64,000 nucleotides of DNA, from NCBI GenBank assembly GCA_010093485.1, contig MU001497.1, positions 1,196,377 to 1,260,376 on the forward strand. Direction: 5' to 3'. The translations under genes and the position numbers were made by a program. This stretch comes from Karstenula rhodostoma CBS 690.94 (Eukaryota > Ascomycota > Dothideomycetes > Pleosporales > Didymosphaeriaceae). The notes beneath the pieces were generated by a model. That model saw only the letters and a program-made list of their open reading frames with translations, was not told the DNA's origin and did no database searches. Shown here piece by piece: positions 22,676 to 34,361 of this stretch (the stretch's first letter is position 1; the number at the start of each line of letters is the position of its first letter).

Positions 22676-25600
22676 TCAATCAACCGTCCCCCACTCAAGC
22701 TGCTTCCTCCCATTCAACCCAGCATGCAGTTTCGCACTCTCATCCACCCGCTCCTGGATCTGCATCTGAATCGCAAGATTCTTGCTCATATGCTCGTCCT
22801 TTTCCTTCAGCGTCCTTCTTTCCAGCCCAGCGCGATGCTGCGTCACAGTTAGCGTTCCCTCCCAATCTAAGCAAAAGTATTTGACGTGACTTACCTCAAC
22901 CTCCCCCCTCCTCGCCTCAATCAGCCTCTGCTCAGCCGCAAATGCCGCCCCCGCCTTCCGCTCCTCAATCTGCGCTCGCTGAGTAGCAGCCTCCCCTTCC
23001 TGCTGTGCAAGCAACGCATGCCACGCGACCTTCTCCGCGCGCTTCATCCGCTCCGCCTCCCGCACCTTCTGCATCGCACTCTCATGCTGTCGCTGCTCGA
23101 GAGCCTGCGCATGCGCCGCCGCCGCACTCGCCGCCGCCATCTCCGTGTCCTGCTGCTCCTTTTTGCGGCGCAGGAGGTCCAGGTGCGCAGTTTCCTCGAG
23201 CATCCGGGCGTGGTCTGCGGCTTCTTTGGCGAGGCGGAGGGAGAGCTGGTGTTCGTTTTTGCGGGCGGCAAGGCGCGCAATGGAGGGAGGGAGGTTGGTG
23301 GCGCCGGGGGGTTGATCTTCGCTTTCGGAGTAGAATTTTGGGGCGCTTCCTTTGTCGCGGAGGAGGTCTGGATGGGTGAGCGGTTAGCATTGGAGGATTC
23401 TGTGGAGGGCAAGAGGGGAGGTACGTACCAAGTAAGTCTTGCTTCTGGGCAGTTCGCGCTGGCGAGGGTATGCGTTCTACGTACGAGTAGGGTGAGTACC
23501 AGAGGCCTTTGTCGTCGCGAAACATGTGTTTCTCGTCGTTCAATTGCTCCCATACTTCGGTCTCCAGCAGCGTTTCTGTGATCTTCAGAGGATCGGAGGC
23601 ATTGTCCAACGCAAAGATAACGGTGGACCTTTCGTTGCGGGCTTTGAAACTAGGGTTCGCTCCGCTGTCGAGGAAGAGCCGGAGTATTTGACGAGCCCGC
23701 GAGCGCTGGCTGCTGTTGGTTATCTGTACATTCAAACATAACTCCCCCAGTGCATTTCGCCCGCCATGATGTCGAGAAGGGAAGTTGGGATCATGGGCTG
23801 CTTTGATGAGCAACGCGACGGCGTCAAGCTGTAGACTCCGTGCGGCTTCATGCAGACTGCCGTCGTTCTTGAGAGCATGCGGTGCGATTATGTCCACCAC
23901 CGATGTGACTGATGAACTACTTGCGTAGAAGAGCGCCGAGCGATCCCACTTGTCGCGGATTGATGCGTCAGCCCCATGCTTTAGCAAGACTTCGACAATA
24001 TCCGAGCGTCCTTCTCGCGCAGCAAGAGATATTGGTGCCACTTCCGATACTGGAGCCACACGGGTTGGCGATGCTCCGGCCTGCAGCAGAGCGATTATCA
24101 CCGAGGTCGAGACCCGTTTCTGGGGTTGGGCCAGGGCCCATAACAGAGCTGGGATTGCCTCTTCTCCCACTGCAGAGTCCATCACACCTGACAATGAAGC
24201 TTCCGGATTGCAGCCATGGGTGAGCAACGCCTTGACGAGTGATTCGCTCCTAGGGTATTTCTGAATTGCTAACAGCAATGATGCAGGGTGGCTCAAGTCC
24301 AAGTCATCGGCTGTGCAGCCATGACTGAAACATTTCTCTATCAAACCCAGCAGAACATCCTCGTCCAAGCCTGACCCGATCAGGGATGGCAAGAGAGCAG
24401 TAAACTTTGGTTGATATTTTAGAAGTATTGCGAAAAGTACCGGGCTACGCTTCGCCGCAAAAACGAAGCATGCACCATTGGCGGCATTAACGTCTGCGCT
24501 ATGGTCCAAGAGACAGTTCACTATCGACTCGATCGCATCAAGGCCGTTTGCCGGGTCAAGCACGGCTCTCAAAGCCATGTCAATCGCATTGCGGTCGACC
24601 CCTAGCGCGAGTAGCTGGTTTGCGACCTCGACATAGCCGCCCGATGTAGGTTTGTTGCCGGGTGGAAGTATATATGGGTCTTCCTGACGCAAGGCTAGGA
24701 TCGTTCTGTCAACGGAAGCAGGCCTCGGCACCGCCTGATCTAACCGTTGAAGGTTGGCAGGATGAAAAAGTGCACAAAAAGCTGACGTGACTGTAGGCTG
24801 CCACGGAGTGTCCTTCCCACTGAGCAACAGCTTGACAAGCGAACTGTTGCCCGTCGCAACTGACGCTACAAATGCATCGCCACCATTGTAATTGATTGAT
24901 GCACCGTGTTGAAGGAGCATCCGTGCAATTGTTGGCTCGCTCGCATCTTGAAATTGTTGAATCTCGACAATGAGAGCTTCGTCAAGGGTTTCCTGTGAGA
25001 TGCCTTTACCGAGCAATACTTTGAGAATGGCTTCTTTCTGTGGCACACTGCTGAGCGAAATAGCACACTGAAATGCACTTGAAATCAATCTCGCGTCGGC
25101 AGCTATCAAGCGTGCGATTATGTCCAGGTTGTTGGCACCACCTTTCACAGCGACCTCAAGAGCTCGTGTGGCCGGAGCTTCCTCAACGCCTCCCGCTAAA
25201 AGTAACTCGAGCATTGGGAAAGTTAACGACTGCCTTGATCCATTTGTATCGAATATGAGAGGCAATGAGGCTGATTTACTCTGCGTAGAGACTTTCGCCC
25301 CGCAGAGCAAGCGTAAAATTGGCAGGTTTGCTTGAGAAACAGCAAGTTTGAGCGCTTTGCCGTCATCGTGGTCCACAGACGCACCGTGGCGAACCAATTC
25401 AGTAATCAGAGCAACATCTCTCGTGCTCGATGTGTCTGCGATCGCGTCGACCAAAGATTGGTCTACTTCGGGTCCATGGGCACCGTGCTCCAAGAGCAAG
25501 CGTACAGTTTCGAGTCGTTCAGGTGCCGTATATCCGGACCGTATAAGAGGAAACACTTGCGCAAGCGACTGAGGTGACGGTCGAGAAGCTAGTAATGATC

Positions 25601-27151
25601 GAAGGCTGCGAATATCCTTCCGTGCCACAGCAGCCTGGACAGCCCTGTTGTTACCAGTTCCAAGGGGCTGACCAGCGTTTAGAAGCAGATCCATCCTAAA
25701 TGGTGGGGTACAAAGTCAGTGAAATGGTCAAATATTAAGATAATTGGGTGGAAGTAGGTGTTACAGCTTCAGCTCGTAACCAATGTCTGACAATTGCAGA
25801 CAGTGACGATAGCAGAAACAACCACTTTGTACCCCGGCCTTGCGTACAATGCTGAATCACCATCTTCGACGGCACGGACCAGCCATCGTTCAAGTGAACG
25901 ACCGCTGCCACCTTTAGCTACTAGAGCGCTGATTACGTGTAATCTCTCTGGTTTTGGCGCATCCTCCGGTACAGCATCTAATGCCATGGACGCATGGGCG
26001 GGCGAGATTGGTGTTTTGATGATGACATCTGCCAATTGCCAATGAGACCTAAGCACGGCATCTTTCAAACATTCCGCTTGATTGACAGTCGTGGGCACCC
26101 CGTAAGCGATCAGCATCTCTGCCATGCGGAGATCATTGCGCTGAGATGCGGCTATGAGCAAACCACCTAATCGAGGGTTCGTTGGAGGCAGGCCGCAACA
26201 GAACAAAAGTTCCAAGAACTGATAGAGATCTTGAGCACTAGTCATCCTCATTACAATTTCAAATGCAGCCTGAAGTGAAGTTGAAGTCAGGGGGATCGGA
26301 CCTGCCACAAGCGCAACAGAGGGGCGATACTCGCATCGCGCAATGGAAGTAGTAAGAGCACTAGCGTTGTCGAAGTTTGGATCAGCGCCATGTGTTATCA
26401 GTAGCGAGATAACCGGCTCGGATTTCTGCTGGACAGCTGCTGGAAGACATGAAGAGATGATGTCAGGGCGAAGGGCCTTTGGAGCTCGTAGAAGAAGCCG
26501 TACGAAGTTTTGGTCGTTTGATCTAACAGCGTCCGCCAATGCGTTTGGGGTTTTGTTCAGGTCTGCACCGTGCCGCAATAATTCCTGGATGCAAGGGTGG
26601 TTGTTGGCTGCAAGAGCCGCCTTGAGCCCTTCGTCCAAAGTGGTCTGGTCTGCACCAGAAGCGGCCAACAGACTCAAGGTGTCAGCTCGCCGCACAGTCG
26701 CAGCTCGTTGCAGCACCGTGCTTCGCCTCCGATCTGTAACGACCGCCTTCTTGTTCGCCTTGCTCTTTTGATCTGTAACTTCAACAAAGTTCACTTTAGC
26801 TCCCAGATTAAGATAAGCTTGGATGAGGCCCGGGCTTGTCGCCGGTTTTTCAACAGCTGCTGATAGCGCGCGGTCAAGCTCATCCCTCGAGAAATCCCAT
26901 TGACTCGTGTCCTGGAGCTTTTTCTTCTTTTCCGAACTTCTGAAGACGCTCTTCAATTGTTTGCCGGGGTCCCTGTAGTCTGGGCCATTCACCCTCTGTT
27001 CGACTAACAGTTGGCGAGCTAGTGTATGATCCTCCTCGCTGGCGATGATTGCAGGCTGAGTTGGTGCGGGAAGAGGAGGCTGACGATCAGAAACGGGATG
27101 AATGCCAACATCTCGGATGACGTCCTGGAGGCTGCGGCGTTTTACGTCCAT
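22676..27151 (-). CDS. Large ankyrin-repeat protein with coiled-coil tail
   Basis: Four exons: 25848-27151, 23429-25695, 22895-23367 and 22676-22837; introns of 152, 61 and 57 nt. The product is 1,401 residues. The first intron joins two long frames in phase at SAL/MDLL and has a CTGAC branch. After a polar N-terminus of about 110 residues, degenerate ankyrin-like units run to about residue 1100, for example IQELLRHGADLN, VRLLLEHGAHGP and VEVLLKHGADASI. The final 200 residues switch to a charged Ala/Glu/Arg/Gln-rich coiled coil (HLDLLRRKKEQQD and QRLIEARRGEVE). No enzyme, NB-ARC or NACHT domain is visible. It is probably a scaffold, with partner unknown. It converges with the monooxygenase gene, leaving 234 bp. 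Confidence 0.8.
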
Positions 27152-28695
27152 GTTGCCTGGCGAGGTTCGAACAGAGAAACCTCAGCAACATTGTCATGTG
27201 GACGCTGCCATTTCTTAACAGCAACGTCACAGCTGCAGTGAAAGAAAGAGCACGCGTTTATGGTGGCTGAGTTGATTCTTGGATCGAACAGCGCCTTATC
27301 CATACCGCTTCGGTCTTAGCGCGCGACGCGGTTCCCCATCATTGCCACAGCCATAGCCACATGTACGCGACCGCTGCTGTTCCTTTCGAATGTGCTACAC
27401 GCATTCAACGCCAAACTGCTCTCCGGACTCAACTCTCCTGTCTCGCGAAGAAGGGTGAGCGCTCAGCATGTGTCTGCCATTTGATACTCGATGCCATGTC
27501 GTAAAGAGCAGCGCTGAGGACCCGACAATGTTATATCGCGGGCTTTACGACCGTTCCATGCTGCGTCGTCACCACATGCATCTCCCAATATACCCGAGAC
27601 GTTCACCGTATGCAGGACGGTATCTCCTGGATGACCGACGGACGGCGTGCGCAACGTGCGCCAGCCGGAGAACGCAGGGGCATCCTCCACACAGCACACG
27701 GACTCCAAACATGCTAGCATGTCACTGCGACTTGCTTTCGCTGTTTCATCATGTCCCGCGGTATCTGCAAGATACTCTTTACGAGAAGCGCAATGCGTTC
27801 CAGACGCACCACACACGACATCTGCCGTCGATCCGTCGCCCGGCCAATACGGGCTGTCGATGTCGCGACAACAGCCGCGAAAAGCTGTCGTACTGAACGA
27901 AGGATCGCATTCGACGATTCGGGTAATCTGGCGTGAACAGCGGCTGTTTCGCGAATGGTGAGGCAATCCTGTAGGTTGCGCTCGATTGCTTATTGGACGA
28001 GCAGCCGTGTTTGATCCTCCAACGCGACATCTGCAGGTACCGTTTCGCATCCCAACCACCATTATCGCTGTGCATATCGCAACATGCGGTGGAGGTATAG
28101 TTCGCGCATGAGTCGTGACAAACACCCGTCACTGATAGCCCACGGGGGTTCGTGAGACCCGTGCCACCTTTACAGTTGCGCTAAGAGCAACATCCATCTA
28201 TCAAAAAATCCCAAGGATCTGGATCCCGCGTTTCAATGACAGCCCAAGGCATTGCCTTTTTCAACCCAATATGGCAGAACATTCGCTGACTTCCTGCTAC
28301 GTGCGAATGCTGTCCCGCACCTCCTGTCAGCATCCCGGAGGCACAACGGCGCCGGACGGGTCGTTTCCTACGTACACTATCAAACGCTAACAATATGCGA
28401 GGGTGTATGTGATGTTTGGGGTTTGCAGCCCCCTGGGTATGTTCTCGGCTCAGATTACCTACCCAACTGTCCACGTTGGGGTGGGAGAGTGCTTGTACGA
28501 CCTATATATTGACCCTTCCGCTCCGCAATGCCTTCAAGGCAGGCTCGCTCTACTCTCAGCCCCTCCCAGCCTACTATCCTTTTCTTCTTTCTTTTCAATT
28601 ACTCATTCGCTTCTTGGGGCTCTGGTAGCTCTTTACTTTCGCTGTACAGATAATCGTTACGAATCTGCGATTCAACAAAAGACCAATCAACCAAC
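27152..28695. other. Intergenic, 1.5 kb
   Basis: Divergent region between the ankyrin gene (minus) and the DUF3455 gene (plus). Long open frames at 27463-28132 occur on both strands at once and lack hydrophobic-core patterns, so I reject them. A TATATATT element sits near 28503, about 190 bp upstream of the DUF3455 start, and may be its TATA box. Confidence 0.45.
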
Positions 28696-29358
28696 ATGTT
28701 CTCCTCCCTCATTGTCGCGGCAGTTGCCCTCCCTCTGGCTTTGGCTGTTCCTGCACCATATCGTCTTCCAGAAAGCGTGTTCCGTCGTCAGCTCAACGAC
28801 ACGTGCGGCCTCTCTACTGTCCAGCAGCCTCCGAACACACTCACACCTCCTGGCGACCACAACCAACTAGTGCTCATCGCGCTAGGCCAAGGAACACAGA
28901 ACTATACCTGCACCAACGAAACTGCAGTTCCGGCCTCGATTGGTGCTGTTGCCGACCTCTTCAACGCTTCATGCGCCGTCTCCCAGAAAAGCTCGCTCGG
29001 GTCCGTAGCAGAGGACGCCAACGCTGTCGGCCAACACTTCTTCGTTGACAACACGACTCCTGAATTCGACATTATTGGGCTTGGTAACACACAGCTCAAG
29101 AAGGCCGAGGCTGTCCCCGCCCCCAACGCCGCTGCCGACGTGCCGTGGCTCAAGCTCGATGCTACGAAGACGAACACTCCAGTCAGGAGCATCTACCGAC
29201 TCAACACCAAGGGCGGACTAGCACCCGCCACGTGCGCAGGACAAGCTGCGGGTGCTGTTGTTCAGGTCGACTACGAGGCTCAGTACTGGGTGTACGCCTG
29301 CCCGGATGCGATGGCTGCTCGCAGACAGAAGAGGAGTCTTGGCCTACCCCTTGACTAG
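28696..29358 (+). CDS. Secreted DUF3455 protein
   Basis: A single exon of 220 residues. Residues 1-17 (MFSSLIVAAVALPLALA) form a signal peptide. A dibasic RRQ near residue 30 looks like a Kex2-type propeptide site, and another RRQKR lies near the C-terminus. The body matches the DUF3455 pattern: LVLIALGQGTQNYTC, then GAVADLFNASC, QHFFVDNTTPEFDI, DVPWLKL, RLNTKGG and a terminal VDYEAQYWVYAC. The family is common in secreted fungal proteomes and its biochemical role is unknown. Predicted N-glycosylation sequons (NYT, NET, NAS, NTT) agree with secretion. The gene stands alone with about 1.5 kb of non-coding DNA upstream. Confidence 0.85.
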   Translation: MFSSLIVAAVALPLALAVPAPYRLPESVFRRQLNDTCGLSTVQQPPNTLTPPGDHNQLVLIALGQGTQNYTCTNETAVPASIGAVADLFNASCAVSQKSSLGSVAEDANAVGQHFFVDNTTPEFDIIGLGNTQLKKAEAVPAPNAAADVPWLKLDATKTNTPVRSIYRLNTKGGLAPATCAGQAAGAVVQVDYEAQYWVYACPDAMAARRQKRSLGLPLD

Positions 29359-30291
29359 ATGCGTAACAGCATGCTAGTACAGCGGGTGGCTGATGGTGTT
29401 GTCTGACGGAAAGGTCAACCAGCTGGGAGAGCGCTGGTGTAAGGAGTGTTGTTTCTTCCGCTGTTGATGCAGTGGTTCGGACTGGATATCTGGGACAGCT
29501 TCGGTGTTTAGTCATTCCTGTACGTTATGATACCAAATGATGTGTAGCAACGATATCAAAATGTGCGGCTTGCGAGTAATTCTCTTACCCGATTCAATGC
29601 CGGATCGAACTCGACATGTCCGGGACCATTGCTTGGTCATTTCCCTTGTCCGCAATGTGAAGACAATAGGAGTGGATCAATAATGCTATCAGTATTCCCT
29701 TGGATAGCCGGCGAAAAGTCAGTAGCAAGTACGCGGAAGGGCCCACGGTGGAGCAGTGGAGGTGCTCCCCAGAGGCCTAGCTCATCGGGGGTCATAGCTC
29801 CATCACAGCTCCATCACGGCTTCCGTCACTTTCCGCCACCTTCTCCATCACAGCTTCCGTCACTTTCCGCCACCATCCTGCAACAGCCCGCAGCGTCGCA
29901 GGCTGCGATGATTGCTTGCCACGTTCAACGCGATTGCACCCGCCTCGAAGCTCGAATGGAAAGATTAGCGGAATCGCGAGCTGGTTCGAGACGATGGCGT
30001 TGACCACCCCCGCATCCGGAAAGGGCTTGGCAGGCAGCAATCACAAGCTCGCCGCTGGGCCGCGACCATCTTCCACTCACAGCGCGCGGCCTGGCCTGCT
30101 GCACAAAGACCCTCGGTCCATGTCAAGATGCCTGACGTCTTGCCTCCGAAATATATGTGCCCGGCCTCTGCCGCTCACGTCTCCGCACGCACGTCTGCCG
30201 TTACCTCTTGCCTTCCTCTTGGTTACCCTGAACAACCCGTTTCAAACAAGAGACAAACACAGTACCCGCCTTATACCACCATTGACTCACA
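29359..30291 (+). promoter_or_regulatory. Upstream region of malate synthase with direct repeats
   Basis: This 0.93-kb stretch lies between the DUF3455 stop and the malate synthase ATG on the same strand. It contains a 31-bp direct repeat at 29810-29840 and 29844-29874 with one transition difference. Malate synthase genes are acetate-induced and glucose-repressed in fungi, but I cannot point to a proven FacB or CreA site here. Confidence 0.5.
29810..29874. repeat. 31-bp direct repeat, period 34 bp
   Basis: Two copies starting TCCATCAC and ending TTTCCGCCACC are separated by 3 bp and differ at one G/A position. A partial copy of the leading TCCATCACAG motif precedes them. They lie about 420-480 bp upstream of the malate synthase start. 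Confidence 0.85.
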
Positions 30292-32078
30292 ATGGCCAGC
30301 ACCGAAAGCCTGCTGCGTGAGGTGAACATCCTCGGCGCATTGAACGACCAAAACAAGCACATCTTGAGCAAGCATGTAGCCGTCTTCCTGGCTCTTCTAC
30401 ACCGCACATTCAACGAGCGTCGGAAAGAGCTCCTCCAGCGACGTGTGATTCGGCAAGCGGAGCTCGACAAGGGTAACCTGCTCGACTTCCTCCCAGAGAC
30501 CAGGCATATCCGCGAGAATGATGCCTGGAAGGGCGCACCCCCAGCTCCCGGGCTGGTGGACAGGCGTCTGGAGATCACAGGGCCGACGGACCGCAAGATG
30601 GTCGTCAACGCCTTGAATTCCGATGTGTGGACATACATGGCCGATTTCGAGGGTAAGTGGTCAATATGATCGCGACTAGTTTGGACGCAGACTGATATAC
30701 AGTAGACTCAAGTGCACCGACCTGGGATAACATGATCAACGGTCAACTGAACCTTTACGATGCCATCCGCAGGCAGGTCGACTTCAAACAGGGCGAGAAG
30801 GAGTACAAGCTCCGCACCGATCGCACTCTTCCGACACTCATCGCTCGCGCCCGAGGATGGCACCTGGAGGAGAAGCACTTCACAGTTGATGGCGAGCCCA
30901 TCTCAGGCAGCTTGTTCGACTTTGGCATCTACTTCTTCCTCAATGCGCACGAGCTTGTCAAGCGAGGATTCGGACCGTACTTCTACCTCCCGAAAATGGA
31001 GTCCCACTTGGAGGCGAGATTATGGAATGATGTTTTCAACCTGGCACAGGACTACATTGGCATGCGACGAGGCACCATCCGCGGTACTGTGCTGATTGAG
31101 ACCATCACGGCTGCCTTCGAAATGGACGAGGTGGGTAGTCATGTCCTAGACTCGAAAACAATCGGCTAACTTGATTCCAGATCATCTACGAACTTCGCGA
31201 CCACTCGTCCGGCCTCAACTGCGGCCGATGGGATTACATCTTCAACACCATCAAGCGCTTCCGTCAGAATCCGAACTTTGTGCTTCCGGATCGCGACTCA
31301 GTTACTATGACTGTTCCCTTCATGGATGCGTATGTTAAGCTCTTGATCAAGACCTGCCATAGGCGAGGTGTCCATGCTATGGGCGGTATGGCCGCCCAGA
31401 TTCCCATCAAGAACGATCCCGCTGCCAACGAAGCTGCCATGGAGAAGGTCCGAGCCGATAAGCTTCGCGAAGTTCGTGCCGGACACGACGGCACATGGGT
31501 CGCCCATCCAGCCCTTGCGGCCATTGCCGCTGAAGTCTTCAACAAGTACATGCCGACGCCCAACCAGATGCACGTCCGCCGCGAAGACGTCAACATCACC
31601 GCCAACGACCTGCTCAACATGAACGTGCCCGGCTCGGTCACCGAAGCGGGAATCCGCAAGAACCTCGACATCGGCCTGAGCTACATGGAAGCATGGCTGC
31701 GGGGTCTCGGCTGCGTGCCCATCAACTATCTCATGGAAGATGCCGCCACAGCCGAGGTGTCCCGAAGTCAGCTGTGGCAGTGGAGCAGGCACAACGTCGC
31801 CACCGCCGAGGGCCAGAAGGTCACCAAGGACTACGCGATCCGGCTGCTCCGCGAGCAGACGCAGAAACTGAGCGAGAAGGCGCCCAAGGGCAACAAGTTC
31901 AGCCTCGCCGCGAAATACTTCGAGACCCAGGTGACGGGCGAACAATACGACGAGTTCCTTACCTCGTAAGTAACACCTGTCCCAGGCACAACATTCGCGA
32001 CCAACGCTAACCCCGTCCAGACTCCTCTACAACGAGATCACAAACGTAGGTCCCCCACGGGGCGCTTCCAAGCTCTAA
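30292..32078 (+). CDS. acuE: Malate synthase, peroxisomal (glyoxylate cycle)
   Basis: Four exons: 30292-30652, 30706-31130, 31181-31965 and 32021-32078; introns of 53, 50 and 55 nt with CTAAC-type branches. The product is 542 residues, matching the usual length. Recognisable blocks are [30 protein letters not shown], the core [23 protein letters not shown], and [10 protein letters not shown]. The C-terminal tripeptide SKL is a canonical PTS1, so the enzyme acts in peroxisomes/glyoxysomes, condensing acetyl-CoA with glyoxylate. The first acceptor is TAG at 30703-30705, because it restores the conserved EDSSAP. The CAG three bases upstream would add a valine. The last exon carries only the tail with the targeting signal, so alternative splicing there would change localisation. 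Confidence 0.97.
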
Positions 32079-33416
32079 CTTTCCTCTTTTCCTGTAATGT
32101 TACCATGACCCTCGGTATTTCCTGGGCTTGTAAGCAAATAAAACAAAAGCGTGCCAATTATATTGTGTGCCACATGCGAATTTAAGCTGATGGTTCTCTT
32201 CCACCATAGGTTCAGCCTCCTACCGCTGCTGCAAAGCTATGAAACGTCACGTCACGACGCACGGAACGAGATCCACATGTGCCGAGGTCGATCCGGGTTG
32301 TCGGGTTGTTCGGTTCTGGGAGCATGGATGGGGTAGAGGAAGAGGGGGCTGGTGCGCGGGTTGGGGCTGGCATGTGAAGAGGGTTACACGAGTCACGAAG
32401 CACGGGTGGGTTGTTGTGGGCTTCTATTGGCGGGAGTTGTATGGGGGCTTGTATATATTACCATCATAAATTTTGTGCATAATTCAATCTTCTCAAGCTT
32501 TTATGTTGAATTGCTTTGTCTTCGAGGAATGGACACCTGTGGTATGTTCGTGAATCGTGGCAATATCCATTCCAGATCTACACAACAATTGCTCAAGACT
32601 TTTAATACCTAGGGTAATGTCTTATCTTTTGTTTGGATTAATTGTCATGTCCTGATAGACGGGAGCTCGCAGCCCTAGAGCCCTAGAAACAGTGTGGTCA
32701 CGTGATCCGCGCGCCCAAGGTTCCGATACCGCGGACCGCTGAACATCGTCTTCCCTTCTCTTTCTGCACTCTCTTCCTGTACTGCATATAAGACTACTCG
32801 GTGTACTTCTATCTACATACTTGCAGAAGGAGAGGCTGCATAGGTTCTTGTGTAGATGGGCAGCGCGCCCATGCCGAGAGAATTGTTTCGCCCCTAACGG
32901 AAAAGCGTGGCCTACTGCCACGATCCACATATCGAAACGGACGCTACTCGCTTAATTCAGAACGCAATGTTCGGCTTGCCATGTTTTTATCTCTTACTTT
33001 ACCGGACACCACGTTGTGGTTCGTGTCAACGATTAGACAACCAAGCTTAGCTTGTTCATGGCACACAGCTACGATGAGATAGAGGTCCTACAGAAAGATT
33101 TCAATGTAGGGCCTCAACGAATTCCTTGGGTATTCGTTCCCGTTTGTCCACTCGTCTCCTACGAGAACACTCTCATTTCGATCTATATGCTATTTACTCT
33201 TGATTAATGATTATCTGAGTAATCACTACTCGCTTACTAGGTTGCATAACAATACTATATAATCTCTTTTTGCTTTTGTTATAACAAGCACTCTTACTAC
33301 TATACTCACTATCGCTTGTCTTTAGCTGCAATCCGTCTTATCTATACTAATCGCCTGTCCCGTTGTTAAAACTTTATAGAGCTCCAGTGAGCAATGTCAC
33401 GCGCTCTAGGAAGAAC
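32079..33416. other. Gene-poor interval with a decayed coding remnant
   Basis: There is no intact gene. On the minus strand at about 32,946-33,180 a frame broken only by one TAG reads protein-like and contains LGCLIVDTNHNVVSGKV. It matches a remnant at 52.3 kb (see findings). The rest shows nothing recognisable. Confidence 0.5.
32946..33180 (-). pseudogene. Remnant of an unidentified coding sequence (copy A)
   Basis: On the minus strand a frame of about 77 codons contains one TAG, located where CAG would be the RIP precursor. It includes LIVDTNHNVVSGKVRDK near its end. A related stretch, LIVDSNYKVVSRKVIDK, is found on the minus strand near 52.3 kb. The nucleotide match covers 32979-33043 versus 52231-52293. 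The parent gene is not recognised. Confidence 0.4.
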
Positions 33417-34104
33417 GTCACTGTGCGTTTAGTCTTGTTACCTCACGGTGTATAATATATACACGATTAAACTATTTAATTTAATTACTTTATTAATATA
33501 TATTTAAAAAGAAATTATTTAAATCCTTAATATAGTTTTTATACCTTTTTTAAAGTATATAACTTATTTTTATATTATAGAGGAGTTATTTAGTAAACCT
33601 AATTTACTATATTACTATCTTATTTATATTAGGTTAGTACTACTATAATAATAAAAGAGCTATAACTTACTATTAGATTTTTTAGAGAGCCCTTTAAGCT
33701 AGTAAATAGTATAGTTAATTATTATATAATAAGAATTTATATATATAGTCCTAATTTTAATATTTTTAAATAGTATATAGAGGATATATAGGTTATTAAA
33801 ATAACTAGAATCTAGATATAAAAGGTAGTATATTATAATAGTTAATTATAATAAGTAAGAAATTATAGTACCTCTTTAATTTATATACTATATCTATAAT
33901 TTATTACTCTATTCTATAATAGTTAAAAAGTAGTATTAAAATAGTTAAGGTAATAATAATTCTAGAGCTATAGTTATATATAACTTACTCTACTAATTAC
34001 CCTAATACTCTTTCCTCCTTATAGGCGCCCTCCTAATAGGTACCTATAGGCGCCTCCCTATTATCTTCTATAACTCTAGGATCCCCACATGTCACTATGC
34101 GTTT
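33417..34104. repeat. AT-rich island bounded by near-identical 14-bp direct repeats
   Basis: The island is TA-rich and poor in CA/TG, like RIP-mutated DNA. The sequences GTCACTGTGCGTTT (33417-33430) and GTCACTATGCGTTT (34091-34104) flank it and differ by one transition. Inside, TATAGGCGCC occurs twice (about 34,020-34,060). The inner left edge carries GTGTATAATATATACAC, nearly palindromic. No protein domain can be read. It may be a 660-bp inserted element with a target duplication, or a degraded MITE or solo LTR. Confidence 0.55.
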
Positions 34105-34361
34105 GCCTGCGGATTTGGGCATCTTACTGCTGGGTTTCTCCTACCTGTTTATCATGTCGGCGAAGGGCACATCGAGCATAGGGATGACGGTGCACGCGGT
34201 ATTGTGATGCGCGACAAGTAGTTGTATAAAACGGTTTGGCCGAAATGTTCGGACTCATAGTCTTGGAAATGTATATATGTGTATACTCGATTCTATTGAG
34301 GTGTACATTTTTCATTGTTTAATGAAACCTAGTTGTGGACGTCATATTATCCAATTCATCG
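34105..34361. other. 3' flank of the C2H2 reading frame
   Basis: GC-normal DNA between the AT-rich island and the stop of the zinc-finger frame. It is likely the 3' UTR of the minus-strand gene. Confidence 0.4.

Noticed and set aside
27165..27190. Possible tRNA T-arm (GGTTCGAAC)
   Set aside because: The flanking bases do not form a five-pair T stem and no other tRNA arms can be found.
27463..28132. 220-codon minus-strand ORF and overlapping plus-strand ORFs
   Set aside because: Frames are open on both strands simultaneously, and residues lack hydrophobic periodicity or known motifs.
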